A program made the position numbers and the translations under genes. The notes under the pieces were generated by a model. The model was not told the DNA's origin and did no database searches. It saw only the letters and a list, made by a program, of their open reading frames with translations. From Lucinisca nassula (taxonomy: Eukaryota; Mollusca; Bivalvia; Lucinida; Lucinidae), in the NCBI GenBank assembly GCA_963580285.1, contig CAUZLF010000699.1:62001-126000 (forward strand): DNA of 64,000 nt. Reading direction: 5' to 3'. Below, one piece after another: positions 42,601 through 53,776 of this stretch; the first letter of the stretch is position 1, and every line of letters starts with the position of its first letter.

Positions 42601-44335
42601 ATGCAGATTTTAATTAATGCAATTTGGTCACTTAGACATTTGTATGGAAAAAAGGCAAAACAGTGGATTTTTCTGATTGCATAGTGGCTAGTGGCATCAG
42701 AAATGGTATTTGCAATCAGCTGCATGGAAGTTTATAAGTTCCAAAGGTCAAGGTAATTTCCAGACCTTTGTCCAGGACGGCTCAGATTCAGTATTTTCAT
42801 CTTCTTCTTCGCTTAAACTACTTGGCCAATTGAAACCAAATTACATGTGGAGCCTCTATGGAATGGGGGAACGAAAGTTTGTTTGTGAGGACTTGGTCAC
42901 ATGACCAATATGGCCACCATGCCCATATATGGTAAAAACCTTTAAAAATCTTCTTCTCAAGAACCGAATAGCCAACATTCTTGAAACTTGGTATGCAGCA
43001 TCGGGGACTCGGGCCCTACCAAGTTTGCTCAAATTATGACCTTTGGTTGACCTTGACCTGTTTTACGTCAAGGTCAAAGTTCGTCACTTAGACATTTGTA
43101 TGGAAAAAGGCAAAACAGTGGATTTTTCTGATTGCATGGTAGCTAGTTAAATCAGAGATGTTATTTGCAATCAGCTGAATGGAAGTTTATAAGGTCCAAA
43201 GGTCAAGGTCATTTCCCGACCTTTGTCCAGGACGGCTCAGATTCAGTATTTTCATCTTCTTCACTTAAACTACTTGGCCAATTAACCAAATTACATGTGG
43301 AGCCTCTATGGAATGGGGGAACGAAAATGTTTTTGTGATGGCTGGGTCACATGACCAATTTGGCCGCCATGCCCATATATGGTTAAAAACCTTTGAATAT
43401 CTTCTTCTCAAAAACCGAATAGTTGATGATCTTGAAACTTGGTATGCAGCATCGGGGTCTCTGGTCCTACCAAGTTTGTTCAAATGATGACTTTTGTTTG
43501 ACTTTCACCTATTTTATGTCAAGATCAAATTTGGTCACTTAGACACTTGTATGGAAAAAAAGGCAAAATAGTGGATATTTCTGATTGCCTGGTAGGCTAT
43601 GACATCAAAAATGATATTTGCAGTTAGCTGAATGGAAGTTTATCAATTCTAAAGGTCAAGGTCATTTACTGACCTTTATCCTGGATGCCTCAGATTCAGT
43701 TATTTTTTTTATCTTCTTCTCCACTTAAACTGGTGGGATGATTGAAACCAAATTACATTTGGAGCCTCTATGGGTAGGGGGAATGAAATTTGTTTGTAAG
43801 GACTGGATCACCTGACCAATGTTGTTTGCCATGCTCATATATGGTAAAAAAAATTAAGAATTTTCTTCTCCGGAACCAAATAGCCAATGACCTTGAAATT
43901 TGGTATGTAGCATTGGGGACTCAGGCCTTACCAAATTTATTCAACTGATGACCTTTAGCTGACCTTGACCTGTTTTACGTCAAGGTCAAATTTGGTCACT
44001 TAGACATTTGTATCGAAAAAGAGCAAGACAGTGGATTTTACTGATTGCATGGCAGCCGGTCCCATCATAAACAGATGAATGGAAGTTAATCAATTCCAAA
44101 GGTCAAGGTCATTACTGACCTTTGTCTTGGATAGCTCAGATTCAGTATTTTTATCTTCTTCTCCAGTAAAAGAGCTGTGCTGATTGAAACCAAATTACAT
44201 TGATGGCCTCTATGGGGATGAGGCAGTTGAACATTATTCATGGTATTGTTGTCACATGACCAAGACGGGCATCTTGCCTGTATAGGGTGTAAACTACCTG
44301 ACCTCTGGTGAGCGTAGTGGCCCATGGGCCTCTTG
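42600..44335 (-). repeat. Second core family within the giant element
   Basis: Four units of about 470 bp, each with GGTCACTTAGACATTTGTAT, AGTGGATTTTTCTGATTGCA, AATTACATGTGGAGCCTCTA and TGACCTTGACCTGTTTTACG. The last phrase plus TCAAGGTCAAA forms an inverted pair of AGGTCA sites. Confidence 0.7.
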
Positions 44336-45786
44336 TGTTTTATATTAGGATCGCTTTTTGTCTGTCATCTGTGCGTAAACAATTTCTTCAAATGACATCT
44401 CCTCCTAAACCACTGATCAGATTTTGACCAAACTTCACAGGAATGATTCTTAGGGGGTCCCCTTTCAAAGTTGATCAAATGGTTACGGTCCGTTGCACAT
44501 CTAGGTCACAGGAGCCAAAAATAGATTTTTTTCACCGAAAACTTAAAAAATCTTCTTCTCTGAAATCGCAAGGCCCAGGTCTTTGATATTTGGTATGAAG
44601 CTTCATCTAGTGGACCCCTACCAAGATTGTTCAAATTATAATGCTGGGGCCAAAAATGCCTCCGCCCTGGGGCCCTTTGGTCTTACATGGGCTTATATAG
44701 GGAAAATCTTTAAAAAATTTCTTCTCTGAAACCGCAAGGCCCAGGTCTTTGATATTTGGTATGAAGCTTCATCTAGAGGACCCCTACCAAGATTGTTCAA
44801 ATTATAGAACTGGGGCCAAAAATGCCCCCGCCCCGGGGCCCTTTAGTTTTACATGGGCATATATAGAAAAAAACTTTAAAAATCTTCTTCTCTGAAACCG
44901 CAAGGCCCAGGTCTTTGATATTTGGTATGAAGCTTCATCTAGTGGACCCCTACCAAGATTGTTAAAATTATAGTGCTGGGGCCAAAAATGTCCCCACTCC
45001 AGGGCCCTTTGGTTTTTCATGAGCTAATATAGGAAAAATCTTTAAAAATCTTCTCCTCTGAAACTGCAAGGCCCAGGTCTTTGTTATTTGGTATGAAGCT
45101 TCATCTAGTGGACCCCTACCAAGATTGTTGAAATTATAATGCTGGGGCCAAAAATGCCCCTGCCCCGGGGCCCTTTGGTTTTACATGGGCTTATATAGGA
45201 AAAATCGTTCTTTTCTGAAACCGCAAGGCCCAGGTCTTTGATATTTGGTATGAAGCTTCATCTTGTGGACCACTACCAAGAATTTTCAAATTATAGTCCT
45301 GGGGCCAAAAATGCCCCCGCTCCAGGGCCCTTTGGTTTTACATAGACTTATATAGGAAAAATCTTTAAAAATCTTCTTCTCTGAAACCATAAGGCCTAGG
45401 TCTTTGATATTTGGTATGAAGCTTCAACTAGTGGACCTCTACCAAGATTGTTCAAATTATAGCCCCCAGGTCTATTTGGTGTGAAGCTTCATCTAGTGGA
45501 CCTCACCCGGGGGCCATTTGGTTTTACGTAGGTTTATGCTGGGAAAATCTTTAAAAAAATCTTCTTCTCTAAAAACCGCAAGGCCCAGGTCTTAGATATT
45601 ACTGGACCTTTGCCAGGATTGTTCAATTTATAGCCTTTGTTGATTTTTAGTATGAATCTTCTCCTTTTTAGACCTCCCTCAACATTATGCACATTATAGC
45701 CCTGGGGTCAATAATGGCCCTCCCTGGGGCCCACTTGTTACTCTATGGATCAGGTGAGCGATCCAGGGCCATCATGGCCCTCTTGT

Positions 45787-46200
45787 TTTGTGTTCACGGA
45801 GATGTTGCACTGATGAGTTAGGAGGCCTTCATGCGGACTGAACAAATTATTTGTCTAAATCATGACGGAAGTAAGGGCAAGGATTGTGGCCACGTACAAT
45901 TGATTTAAGCCCCCCCAGTGGAAATCTTTCCACTGACCGTTCCAAGGCGGTTCTTCTGTGGTGGTTTATTTATGGTGTTGCTTGTTACATACTGTGTGTA
46001 TCACTTGTGTCTTTTTATTTTGGATGGCCATATGGCCATTTTGTGGGAAAGTAACTGTCCTTATGGCCTTCCTTTGTTTAGGTTTCCATTATGGTCTGGT
46101 CACTTAATGTTTGTGTTTCTTTCCCTTTGGTGGCTTTGATGGGTGGAATAAGTTAATTGTATCGATTCCTGATCTTTGTTTTACTTCTACTTTGGAGAGT
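45787..46200 (+). repeat. Probable 3' region of the split retroelement
   Basis: It contains TTCACGGAGATGTTGCACTG and, at 45908, a short hairpin (CCAGTGGAAATCTTTCCACTG). It has no relation to the neighbouring HINE and starts exactly where that ends, as the RT fragment stops where the HINE begins. Assigning it to the same retroelement is inference. Confidence 0.45.
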
Positions 46201-46236
46201 TAATTCAAACCGACTTTTTTGTGAAAGTCAGCTGTC

Positions 46237-46610
46237 CCCATTAAAAATATTGGTAACAACTTAACTCTAAGCATGCTGACAGCTGTCCCCATTAGTAATA
46301 TTTGTAACAACTTAACTCTCACTATGCTGACAGCGGTCGCCATTAGTAATATTGGTAACAACTTAACTCTCAGCATGCTGTCCCCATTAAAAATATTGGT
46401 AACAACTTAACTCTCAGCATGCTGACAGCTGTCCCCATTAGTAATATTGGTAACAACTTAACTCTCAGCATGCTGACAGCTGTCCCCATTAGTAATATTG
46501 GTAACAACTTAACTCTCACCATGCTGACAGCTGTCCCCATTAGTAATATTGGTAACAACTTAACTCTCACCATGCTGACAGCTGTCCCCATTAGTAATAT
46601 TGGTAACAAC
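46237..46610 (+). repeat. 51-bp minisatellite made of MITE ends
   Basis: About 7.5 units of TTAACTCTCAGCATGCTGAC plus AGCTGTCCCCATTAGTAATATTGGTAACAAC (given in two parts). 51 bp is 17 codons, which explains open frames on both strands. The first 19 bases are the terminus of the adjacent element at 46611. Confidence 0.9.
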
Positions 46611-47154
46611 TTAACCCACAGCATGCTGAAAAGTTCATTATGCTACACTCCTCCCCGATTTTCAGCAATTTATCTTGTATGATATCAATTTTTTCCATAT
46701 ACACATGTACTCGGAGCATTTTGAAAACACGCCTAGCCAAATACATTGTAAATTTTACCGCCAAAAAAAGCAAAAATTTTAAGCTTAAAAATTTTGATAT
46801 TTTTCTTACTTCTGCTCAAAATATAGATTATAGGAACACGTTTGAACCGCCTCAATGAGGCGCTTCTAACGAGTACCCACAATTGTAGGAACACGTTTGA
46901 ACCACCTCAATGAGGCGGTTCTAATGAGTACCCACAATATATAGAGTAGATATAAGAATAAATAAGGTTTACCCCTGTAAACCCCAGTTTTACTTTACAA
47001 AAGTGGGGATCAAGCGGGTCAAAATTATATAGCTGTGTTTTCATGATGGCAAAACTGTAAAGATTATGATTAGCTTGCTTAGGAGAAGCCAGCTGATTTA
47101 GATCTATACTGTTTTCAAAAAAAGATACCTGGGTTTCAGCATGTTGAGGGTTAA
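46611..47154. mobile_element. TTAA element with AGCATGCTG ends
   Basis: The left end TTAACCCACAGCATGCTGAA and right end TTTCAGCATGTTGAGGGTTAA are inverted repeats with TTAA targets. Inside is a foldback of the 'ACCCCAGTTTTA' family (about 46700-47040), including a duplicated AACACGTTTGAACC(G/A)CCTCA block. Confidence 0.7.
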
Positions 47155-47269
47155 GGGAGGTAATTTTCAGGTTTATGTCACTGTAAATACAACTATGTAT
47201 TATTACTCCTAGATCACCAAGCTTCATCTGGTAAAGTCATTTTTATATCACCATTGTTTTCCAGTTAAC

Positions 47270-47355
47270 CCTTTCAACCATAGATACATGAACAGGCTTG
47301 ATATGGCCTAAATAGTGTTGACTGGGCCAATAGACTCCAAATAAACAAACAAACT
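47270..47355 (+). mobile_element. Family A SINE tail
   Basis: GGCCTAAATAGTGTTGACTG, then ACTCCAAATAAACAAACAAA. Only the 3' end is present. Confidence 0.6.
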
Positions 47356-47812
47356 GTGAACTTGAAAATGTTCTTCTTTGCAGAAATAAACACTCTAAAG
47401 AAATCTTACAAAATTAAATCTCTGACCATTATTTCTTTTCTGATGACATATAAAGATGAATTTTCTACATGTCCTAGTAGAAAAAAAAGAACATTATCTT
47501 ACTATATTCAATCTATTTACTGCACAGGCTCTTATAAGTGCACTTAAATGGGTTAATCTGTAGGTTGAAAGGGTTTTCATCATACTTCCCAACCAGGGAA
47601 TGTTTTATTAATTTTATCCTCCAAAAATCCCTTTGTGATTGGATCCAAAAAAGGTGTTCCTAAACATATTTAAGAGAGAGAGAGAGAGTTTTGAGTAGTA
47701 CTGGTGGAATAATGGAGCCAACTGACACCTACCCCATTTACCCTTAATATACAGACACCTCAATTCCTTACCATACTTGTTTTCAAATTTGGACAAGTAA
47801 AATTTACTATCA

Positions 47813-48104
47813 ATTTGTTTGTTTGATTTGAGGTTTAACATCCCCGTCAACAACGATAGGTCATTTTGGAGACGTTGCTTCCAATTTTGTGGGACTTTTA
47901 CCCGACATTGAGATGAAATGACATCTCAAGCCCTGTTGCCCAATGAAACCAATAGGGTTTATAAGCATGGACGGTCCGACTCGCGCTGCTTTGCCTGGGC
48001 AGGCTTAGATCCTCTAAGCGGTTTACCAGTACTGGTGTGGAGTCGGTTTCAGCTCTGCGTGGAAGCATCATGCAGCCCATCTATTTCTTCAAGTCCCGAT
48101 GGGC
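47813..48104 (-). mobile_element. Family B SINE, perfect 13-bp TSD
   Basis: Full-length reverse copy flanked by AAATTTACTATCA at 47800-47812 and 48105-48117. Few differences from the other full copies. Confidence 0.88.
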
Positions 48105-48119
48105 AAATTTACTATCACA

Positions 48120-48780
48120 GGATGAGTAGCAAACAGTGTAGACCCTGTTAAGATACCATATTCTGTGGTATCTAACCTTTGTTTACATTGTCTGCTCAAG
48201 CCTGTCGTTCTGGATACTTACAGTAAATTGGTTGCTCGACTGCTCGCTCTAGTTATAATTTCTGAGCAAAAACAAATAGTTTGAGTATTCACTATTCAGT
48301 AGAACTGTCTCATTATGTGGTAAGAGCAAGTTTTGAGATAAATAACAAAATTTAATGTTGTCAATCTTTATCAAAAGTACAATTCCTACAGACATAGTAT
48401 TGCAAAAATAGTATCATATTCCACAGGTATGTAATGATGTGTGTCAGTTGCTGGTGTACTAGGGCCTCTCTTGACTTGCCACTAATACCCCCTCATTTTA
48501 TCATATACTAATTTTCATGTGAAAATTCCTTCCCCACCAAGTATCTTTCCCAATCGCCTAACCATTTGCATCAGTATCGCTGAAGTTTGTAACTGTTGTG
48601 CATGTTTTTATCAGCGTTAAAGTTTTGTAATGGTTCCATATCTCGCCTGATATTTAAAAGAATCCATACCAGGTAACAAAGCAATATTAATGGTCAGGAA
48701 TATTCGAAAAAGAATCAAGAGTTTTTAAGCCAACTCTTTCATTTTCATGGTATTAATAGGAAATAAATCATTACAAATAA
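48120..48780. other. Intron; one hairpin core, otherwise unassigned
   Basis: At 48127-48185 there is a degraded hairpin core (AACAGTGTAGACCCTGTTAA...). The rest has no recognised feature. Confidence 0.45.
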
Positions 48781-48784
48781 AACA

Positions 48785-49025
48785 ACAATTGAGCTAGGGC
48801 ACAACAAAATCTACAATAAGACCTGGGCGACCAGCTAAGACTCAGATCAGCCTGTGCATACACACAGTCTGATCAGAGTCTTCACTGATCACATGAGCCC
48901 CCTATAGCCTCTGGGCTATTCATAGGATAACAAGAGAATGCTCCGACAACTCTGACCTGACGGGCCAGCTGAACTGAGTCTTCGACCATAGCACAGGTCT
49001 TATTGTAGGTTTTGTCATGTGCCGG
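48785..49025. mobile_element. Palindromic MITE, 'CTACAATAAGAC' family
   Basis: The left end, GGGCACAACAAAATCTACAA then TAAGACCTG, is the inverted match of CAGGTCTTATTGTAGGTTTT then GTCATGTGCC on the right. The interior again carries CTCAGATCAGCCTG and CTGATCAGAGTC. A second copy lies at 53029-53265. Confidence 0.75.
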
Positions 49026-49129
49026 CTCAAATGCTAGTAATGCGGTTGAAATACATAGACAACTCAGCAGAGGTAGAATACAATGGAGTTAATTAATTTT
49101 CCGTGAGAGCATCACGATAACAAGTCCAT

Positions 49130-49330
49130 GAAATGAATGTCCCCCTAAACCCCAATTTATATAGAGAAGACTGGGGTTTACGGGGTATACGTTATTTTTC
49201 TTATTTCTTCTCCAAGACAGGTTGTGGGTACTCGTTAGAACTGCCTCAATGAAGCGGTTCTATCGAGCATCCACAACCTATGATTTCAGTATAAATAAGA
49301 AAAATATCATCGATTTTCAGCAGAAAAGTA
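49130..49330. mobile_element. Foldback MITE, 'ACCCCAGTTTTA' family
   Basis: TAAACCCCAATTTATATAGA pairs with GACTGGGGTTTA (49148-49180). Further right, AGGTTGTGGGTACTCGTTAG pairs with a GAGCATCCACAACCT stretch. Confidence 0.65.
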
Positions 49331-49459
49331 GTCATTTTGGAAATGTGAAATAATGCATAATGTCGCACGGGTGTGTTATCGTAAGGGAACAACTAAGGTA
49401 TATATTTTAGTATTTAATTGCACAGAAATTTGACAATACCGAAATATTTGCTATATAGT

Positions 49460-49766
49460 TTGTTTGTTTGTTTGAATTGAGGTTTAACGTCCCCGTCAGC
49501 ACTGTAATGATCATTTTGGAGACGTTGCTTCCAATTTTGTGGGACTTTTACCCGACATTGAGATGAAATGACATCTCAAGCCCTGTCGTCCAATGAAACC
49601 AATAGGGTTTATAAGCATGGACGGTCCGACTAGCACCGCTTTGCCTGGGCAGGCTTAGATCCTCTAAGCTGTTTACCAGTACTCGTGTGCGGGCCGGATT
49701 CAGCTCTGCGTGGAAGCATCATGCAGCCCATATATTTCTTCAAGCTCCTATGGGCGGGGGCCACTT
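49460..49766 (-). mobile_element. Family B SINE with 14-bp TSD
   Basis: Full-length reverse copy. Flanks ATTTGCTATATAGT (49446-49459) and ATTTGCTGTATAGT (49767-49780), one mismatch. Confidence 0.86.
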
Positions 49767-50065
49767 ATTTGCTGTATAGTACATGGCTGCTGTATTTTCA
49801 GCAAAGTCTTTGTGACAGTTTTCAATTATTTTTTGTGAAATAACACAGCAGAATATGTATAGTTTTAATAGTAATAATCTCCCCTTGGTAATCTCCCAGC
49901 TGTAGATTGTGTTGGGAAACATTGTCAGTTGTTTTTTCTGCTTTATACATGCTTGCATTTGATGATGAAATGCCAATTTCTGGTGTTATACATTTTCATC
50001 CTTATTTTTCAGAGGAATTTTAGCTGTGTGTAACAATAAAATCATGTTTACTTGAATTTTAACAG

Positions 50066-50139
50066 AAGGTACTGAGGATGGCAGTGTTGGTTCCAAGCGC
50101 GGCGGCATGAGCTATTACCTGCTGGAAACCTGTAAATAA
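50066..50139 (+). CDS. Ankyrin-domain gene, candidate alternative last exon
   Basis: The acceptor TTGAATTTTAACAG opens in phase 1, exactly as the ankyrin exon at 26714 leaves. It reads EGTEDGSVGSKRGGMSYYLL then ETCK and a TAA at 50137-50139. AATAAA overlaps the stop codon, a possible poly(A) signal although unusually placed. A GTAAAT donor-like site also overlaps the end (ACCT|GTAAAT); splicing from it to the exon at 54501 would also create TAA at the junction. Either way this exon ends the protein soon after the ankyrin part. The exon is short and unsupported by homology, so moderate confidence. Confidence 0.5.
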
Positions 50140-50424
50140 AATAATATCCCATCATGCTTTAGCACAGGAAGCTGGGAAATTGGGCTGCAGACATTTTGAT
50201 TCATGGTGCCAAACTTCTTTTCTGAAGAAACATTGCTCATTAATAATTGAAGAGAACATGCTACAACTGAAATGTTGGGGCCAATTTGGGGGTTGGTTTT
50301 TAGTCATTTCTGTTCTTGTTGAATACAAACTAAAACACCATATTCTGACACCTTAAGGACTTGCTGTAATTCTCTAAAAAAAAATTACAAATTTGTTTCA
50401 TGATCCAGCAAGAAGTCCAAAAGG

Positions 50425-50515
50425 TGCAGATGGAATGGCAAACACTGTAGACTCTGATCAGACAGCTCCTTCAGGAGCAGTCTGATCTGGGTCTGCACAG
50501 TTTGCATGGGCATAT
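50425..50515. repeat. MITE hairpin core
   Basis: GCAAACACTGTAGACTCTGA pairs with CTGATCTGGGTCTGCACAGT, apex CTCCTTCAGGAG. It matches the recurring core. Terminal repeats unclear. Confidence 0.6.
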
Positions 50516-50639
50516 CTGTCCCAATACTTAGGATCATTATGGTACTTCCATTATGACAAATTTGGCACCACATATCAATATTAGTAGATTTCACATATAT
50601 TATTGGTGACACATGGCATTTATATATGAATGCCACTGG

Positions 50640-51210
50640 CATATTTTACAGTTTTCCAGAAACCTTTGTGTATAAAAAAGGCCATAAACTTAAGCTGGCT
50701 GTGAAACTTACAAAACTAATTTAATTTTATTTAAAATATGCCAGTGGTTCTTATTCTTTATTCTTAATATGTGAACAGAATTGTTTTCCCAAGATTTCAG
50801 TTTAAAAGATGCAGAAACAATATAGTAGTTGCAGGTAAGAAGTTACTAGGTGGAGCTTTCGTTTGTTCCTGCTTTTGGAATGTTCTGTTAACAAAAAGGA
50901 AACCAAGTCACCTGATTGTGTGAATTCGACTGTAACACAAACAAAGCTGTGGCATAAATGGCCATTTGGTCCGCTTGCAGAAAGCATATAAAAGGCACTC
51001 TACCGAATCTTCTGGTGGACACCGCGAATTTGACATATACTGATAATACCTGAATAGCTCTGCCTAGTCAATCTTACCTGCGACTACTTTCCAAACAATG
51101 TATTTTGTTCGTAATTGGGAGTATATATTTCTGTTTATGAAGTCCTAGTCTTCTGCTTATGACAGTTATTTCTTTCTTTTTTATCACAAGATTCCTCATG
51201 ACATAAGTAC
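50640..51210. other. Intron, nothing firm
   Basis: A 34-base stretch (50801-50834) between a good acceptor and donor was considered as an exon but does not fit the phase of the gene. Otherwise unassigned. Confidence 0.45.
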
Positions 51211-51214
51211 ATAT

Positions 51215-51400
51215 TAACCTCTTTGTAACTCTTTTCATTGAAACAAAAATTTGGTTATAACAGTTTATTATTTAAGATGGGACCCAAAAATATATAGATT
51301 ATGCAGAAAAATGACCATAACTGGTCATTTTTCTATATAATCTGGATATTTTTGCTCGAATGTAGTTTAACTTAATGTTATAAAGAGGTTGTAGTGTACT
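51215..51400. mobile_element. MITE, 'CACCACAACCTC' family
   Basis: AACCTCTTTGTAACTCTTTT on the left, ATGTTATAAAGAGGTTGTAG on the right; a central palindrome ATGACCATAACTGGTCAT. Confidence 0.7.
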
Positions 51401-51711
51401 GTTAATCTATAAATGCTGAAACTATTCAGACACATGGAAGGGAACACCAACAAGGGAGATCACTCTAATATGAATGTTTTTTGTTTCTCAGAAATTTTAA
51501 TCTCAAAGAAAGAAATTCTTTCTTTTAAGTATAGCCTGTTTTTGCAGCAGGAATCAAATAGTGGGGAAGCAAATCTGTGCCCATAAGAGTAATCTCCCAT
51601 GTTATCACATTATTTTTGGGTGTCCAAATCTTTTTGGTGATTAAGGTGAAAGGCTATACCTGAGTCAGAATTTGACCTCTTTCTTCTAAGGGAGACAACT
51701 GATTTCAATAT

Positions 51712-51914
51712 TTAACCCTTGTCCTGCTGAACCAGAATATGCCTTACTTTTTGCAAACAGTGTAGATACGGATCAGACGGCATCTGATCAGTATCAACAC
51801 TGTTTGACATTCAGTTCCTGAAATTTTAGAATTAAATTACATCAAGTAATCTGATTGGTTGAAAGTCAGAAAAAGGTGTCACTAAATTAATTTGTTCAGC
51901 AGGACAAGAGTTAA
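51712..51914 (+). mobile_element. TTAA MITE, 'TATCCTGCTG' family
   Basis: TTAACCCTTGTCCTGCTGAA and TTCAGCAGGACAAGAGTTAA. The hairpin apex is shortened relative to other copies. Confidence 0.75.
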
Positions 51915-52031
51915 TTTCCTTCTCAAAGCAGTCAGAAAACTCTTACTGTATGAGAAGGGAGGTAATTTTGCATATATTAAACTGTTATTCCTGGAAACAT
52001 GCCCATATGCCTTATGTAGTCTATTTTCTGC

Positions 52032-52247
52032 TTAATCCTTGTCCTGCTGAATATATTAATTTTGCCACACCCATTTTTGTCTATCAACCAATCAAATTAC
52101 TTTATATAATATGTACATCCAAAATTGCAAACAGAATGACAGACATTGTAGATCCTGATCAGATGGTTTCTTCAGAAGCCATCTGATCTGGATCTACACT
52201 GTTTGCATAGGTATAGGGGTTATCGTGGTTCAGTAGAAATAGGGTTC
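52032..52247 (-). mobile_element. TTAA MITE, 'TATCCTGCTG' family
   Basis: TTAATCCTTGTCCTGCTGAA on the left; CAGTAGAAATAGGGTTCAA on the right; core hairpin at 52140-52203. Confidence 0.7.
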
Positions 52248-52569
52248 AAAACTCCCATCGAGAGATGTCCCATTTCATTTTCTCATTTTCTGGTGAATGT
52301 GGGAAGGGGCTGACTAACAATTTCCATGATGTGAGCTACATTGTGAGAAACCTATTTTTGCCACATGTTAACAACAATTTTGCCACATGCAAACAACAAT
52401 TTTGCCACATGCAAACAACAACAGTGACTAGATCAGCCACAGCATAAAACTTATGTGCAGTCTGATTGGTTCCTTCCTGTTTGCTGCTTGGACAGGACAA
52501 TACTTCTTGTTTCTGTATCTGAAAATTTTAAGATATGCTAGTCTGTGTAGCTGAGCAGGCTGGTTTGTT

Positions 52570-52801
52570 CTAACCTGGGGCCAGTTGTTCAATATCCAAT
52601 TGTTCAAAGCATCTTTAGCTTAATGAGCTTGTTAGTGGTCAAATTGCCAACTGTTCTAACAAGTACAATTTCTGATATCTAATATAGTGTTATTTTTGCT
52701 GGAAAAATATTAGTATATTTGCCATATTTGTCACTAATGACATCAAAGTTTTAATGATATATTTACTAACAACATCATTAGTTTTGAACAACTGGCCCCT
52801 G
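52570..52801. mobile_element. 'GCCAGTTGTTCAAA' MITE
   Basis: GGGGCCAGTTGTTCAATATC on the left and TTTTGAACAACTGGCCCC on the right, as in the cluster at 29860-30840. Just upstream, 52335-52420, is a short tandem repeat of TTTTGCCACATGCAAACAAC. Confidence 0.7.
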
Positions 52802-52929
52802 GTCACGAACCATTTAAGCAGGTTTTCTTGTGATTTGGCACAAACAGAAATTCCACCATTCTGGGATCTCAGCTGTTACCAGAAAAGTTTTATTGAGGGT
52901 TTTTATTCATTCTTTTTTTTTTTTGAAGC

Positions 52930-53420
52930 TACAATGGTTATTGAATATGAATCTAGTGATCAGAAGGTCGCGGGCTCAATCTCAGAGTTGGGCAACATTT
53001 ATTCTTGGAGATTGATCCTGAAATATTTTAGCCAGTGCACAACAAAACCTACAATAAGACATGTGCGCCCATCAAAGACACAGATCAGCCTGCGCATCCA
53101 TATAGTCTAGCCAGAGACTTCTCTTGCTGCATAAAGGTGCATTGGGCTGTTGGCTATCCTTGGAGTGCACAAAGAAGACTCTGATCAGACTGCATGGATA
53201 AGCAGGCTGATCTGAGTCTTCCTTGGGCGCACATGTCTTATTGTAGGTTTTGTCGTGCACTGGCTCATTTTCTATGGCCAGTCTCTCTCTTGAAGGGCAG
53301 GTATGTGGCAAAAGAACTCACACTGCACTGGTTAACTGCTTAGAAGTTTGAATCATGGCCATAAATAAGTAACCATAGGATAAACAACCATCTTGACATG
53401 ACCTAAATAGTGTTGACTGG
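52930..53420 (+). mobile_element. Family A SINE split by a MITE
   Basis: The tRNA-like box B (GGTCGCGGGCTCAATCTC) and GGAGATTGATCCTGAAATAT lie left of the MITE at 53029-53265. The body and tail (TTGAAGGGCAGG...CCTAAATAGTGTTGACTGGG) resume on its right. Confidence 0.7.
53029..53265. mobile_element. Palindromic MITE nested in a SINE
   Basis: The terminal inverted repeats exceed 30 bp: AGCCAGTGCACAACAAAACC then TACAATAAGACATGTGCGCC, and their complement. ATTTT borders both sides and may be the target duplication. The interior has GATCAGCCTG arms like the copy at 48785. Confidence 0.75.
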
Positions 53421-53544
53421 GCCATTTTCCTTTGGATACATGATTTGGATGTTTTAGATTTAACTTCAGGGGCTCAGACACATTAGGTGCCCTGAAACTT
53501 TGAGGTCAGTGTTGTTTCAGCCACTTCCGTTTTTATGGAGTATA

Positions 53545-53776
53545 CAGAAAATGCCATGAAAAACTGCATTTGAAAATGTCGTCTGTTTGTGCCGTCTGCT
53601 GCATCTTCTTGTAAACTTTTGAAACATTTTCACATACAGGCAAACATGTGGACCCTGATCAGACTGCTCCGAGAGGAGCAGTCTGATCTGGGCCCACATT
53701 GTTTGCAAAAATGACTTTTAAACTTACCAGCAGACGACATAGCAGACAACAATTGTTGTGATTGACATCTAACGAG
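53545..53776 (+). mobile_element. MITE, 'AAGATGCC' family
   Basis: GAAAATGCCATGAAAAACTG at the left, ACGAGTTAATTAG at the right; hairpin core at 53640-53705 with a clean apex (GCTCCGAGAGGAGC). Confidence 0.65.

Larger units (their letters stand above)
38846..45786 (-). mobile_element. Giant composite HINE/pearl-like element, 6.9 kb
   Basis: The left end is a hairpin, AGCTCACCGTCACGTAGTGAC with GAGGTGAGCT, followed by a (GTCC/GTGC)n microsatellite at 38895-38940. The right end has GGTGAGCGATCCAGGGCC and a small palindrome AGGGCCATCATGGCCCT, complementary to the left GCTCACC. About 20 core units of roughly 150 bp contain TCTGAAACCACAAGGCCCAG, TTTGATATTTGGTATGAAGC and CCTACCAAGATTGTTCAAAT. The right-end sequence also occurs internally at about 40973-41010 and in decayed form at 44315-44338. 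Each time it is followed at once by a new GGATC(A/G)CTTTTTGTCTGTCAT start, so three elements are joined head to tail. Confidence 0.78.

Noticed and set aside
46370..46682. Repetitive open frames on both strands (for example LPILLMGTAVSM repeats)
   Set aside because: A 51-bp minisatellite keeps any stop-free frame open; not a membrane protein.
50801..50834. 34-nt stretch between a good acceptor and donor (FKRCRNNIVVA)
   Set aside because: It needs a phase-0 entry, while the ankyrin exon leaves in phase 1; other frames contain stops.
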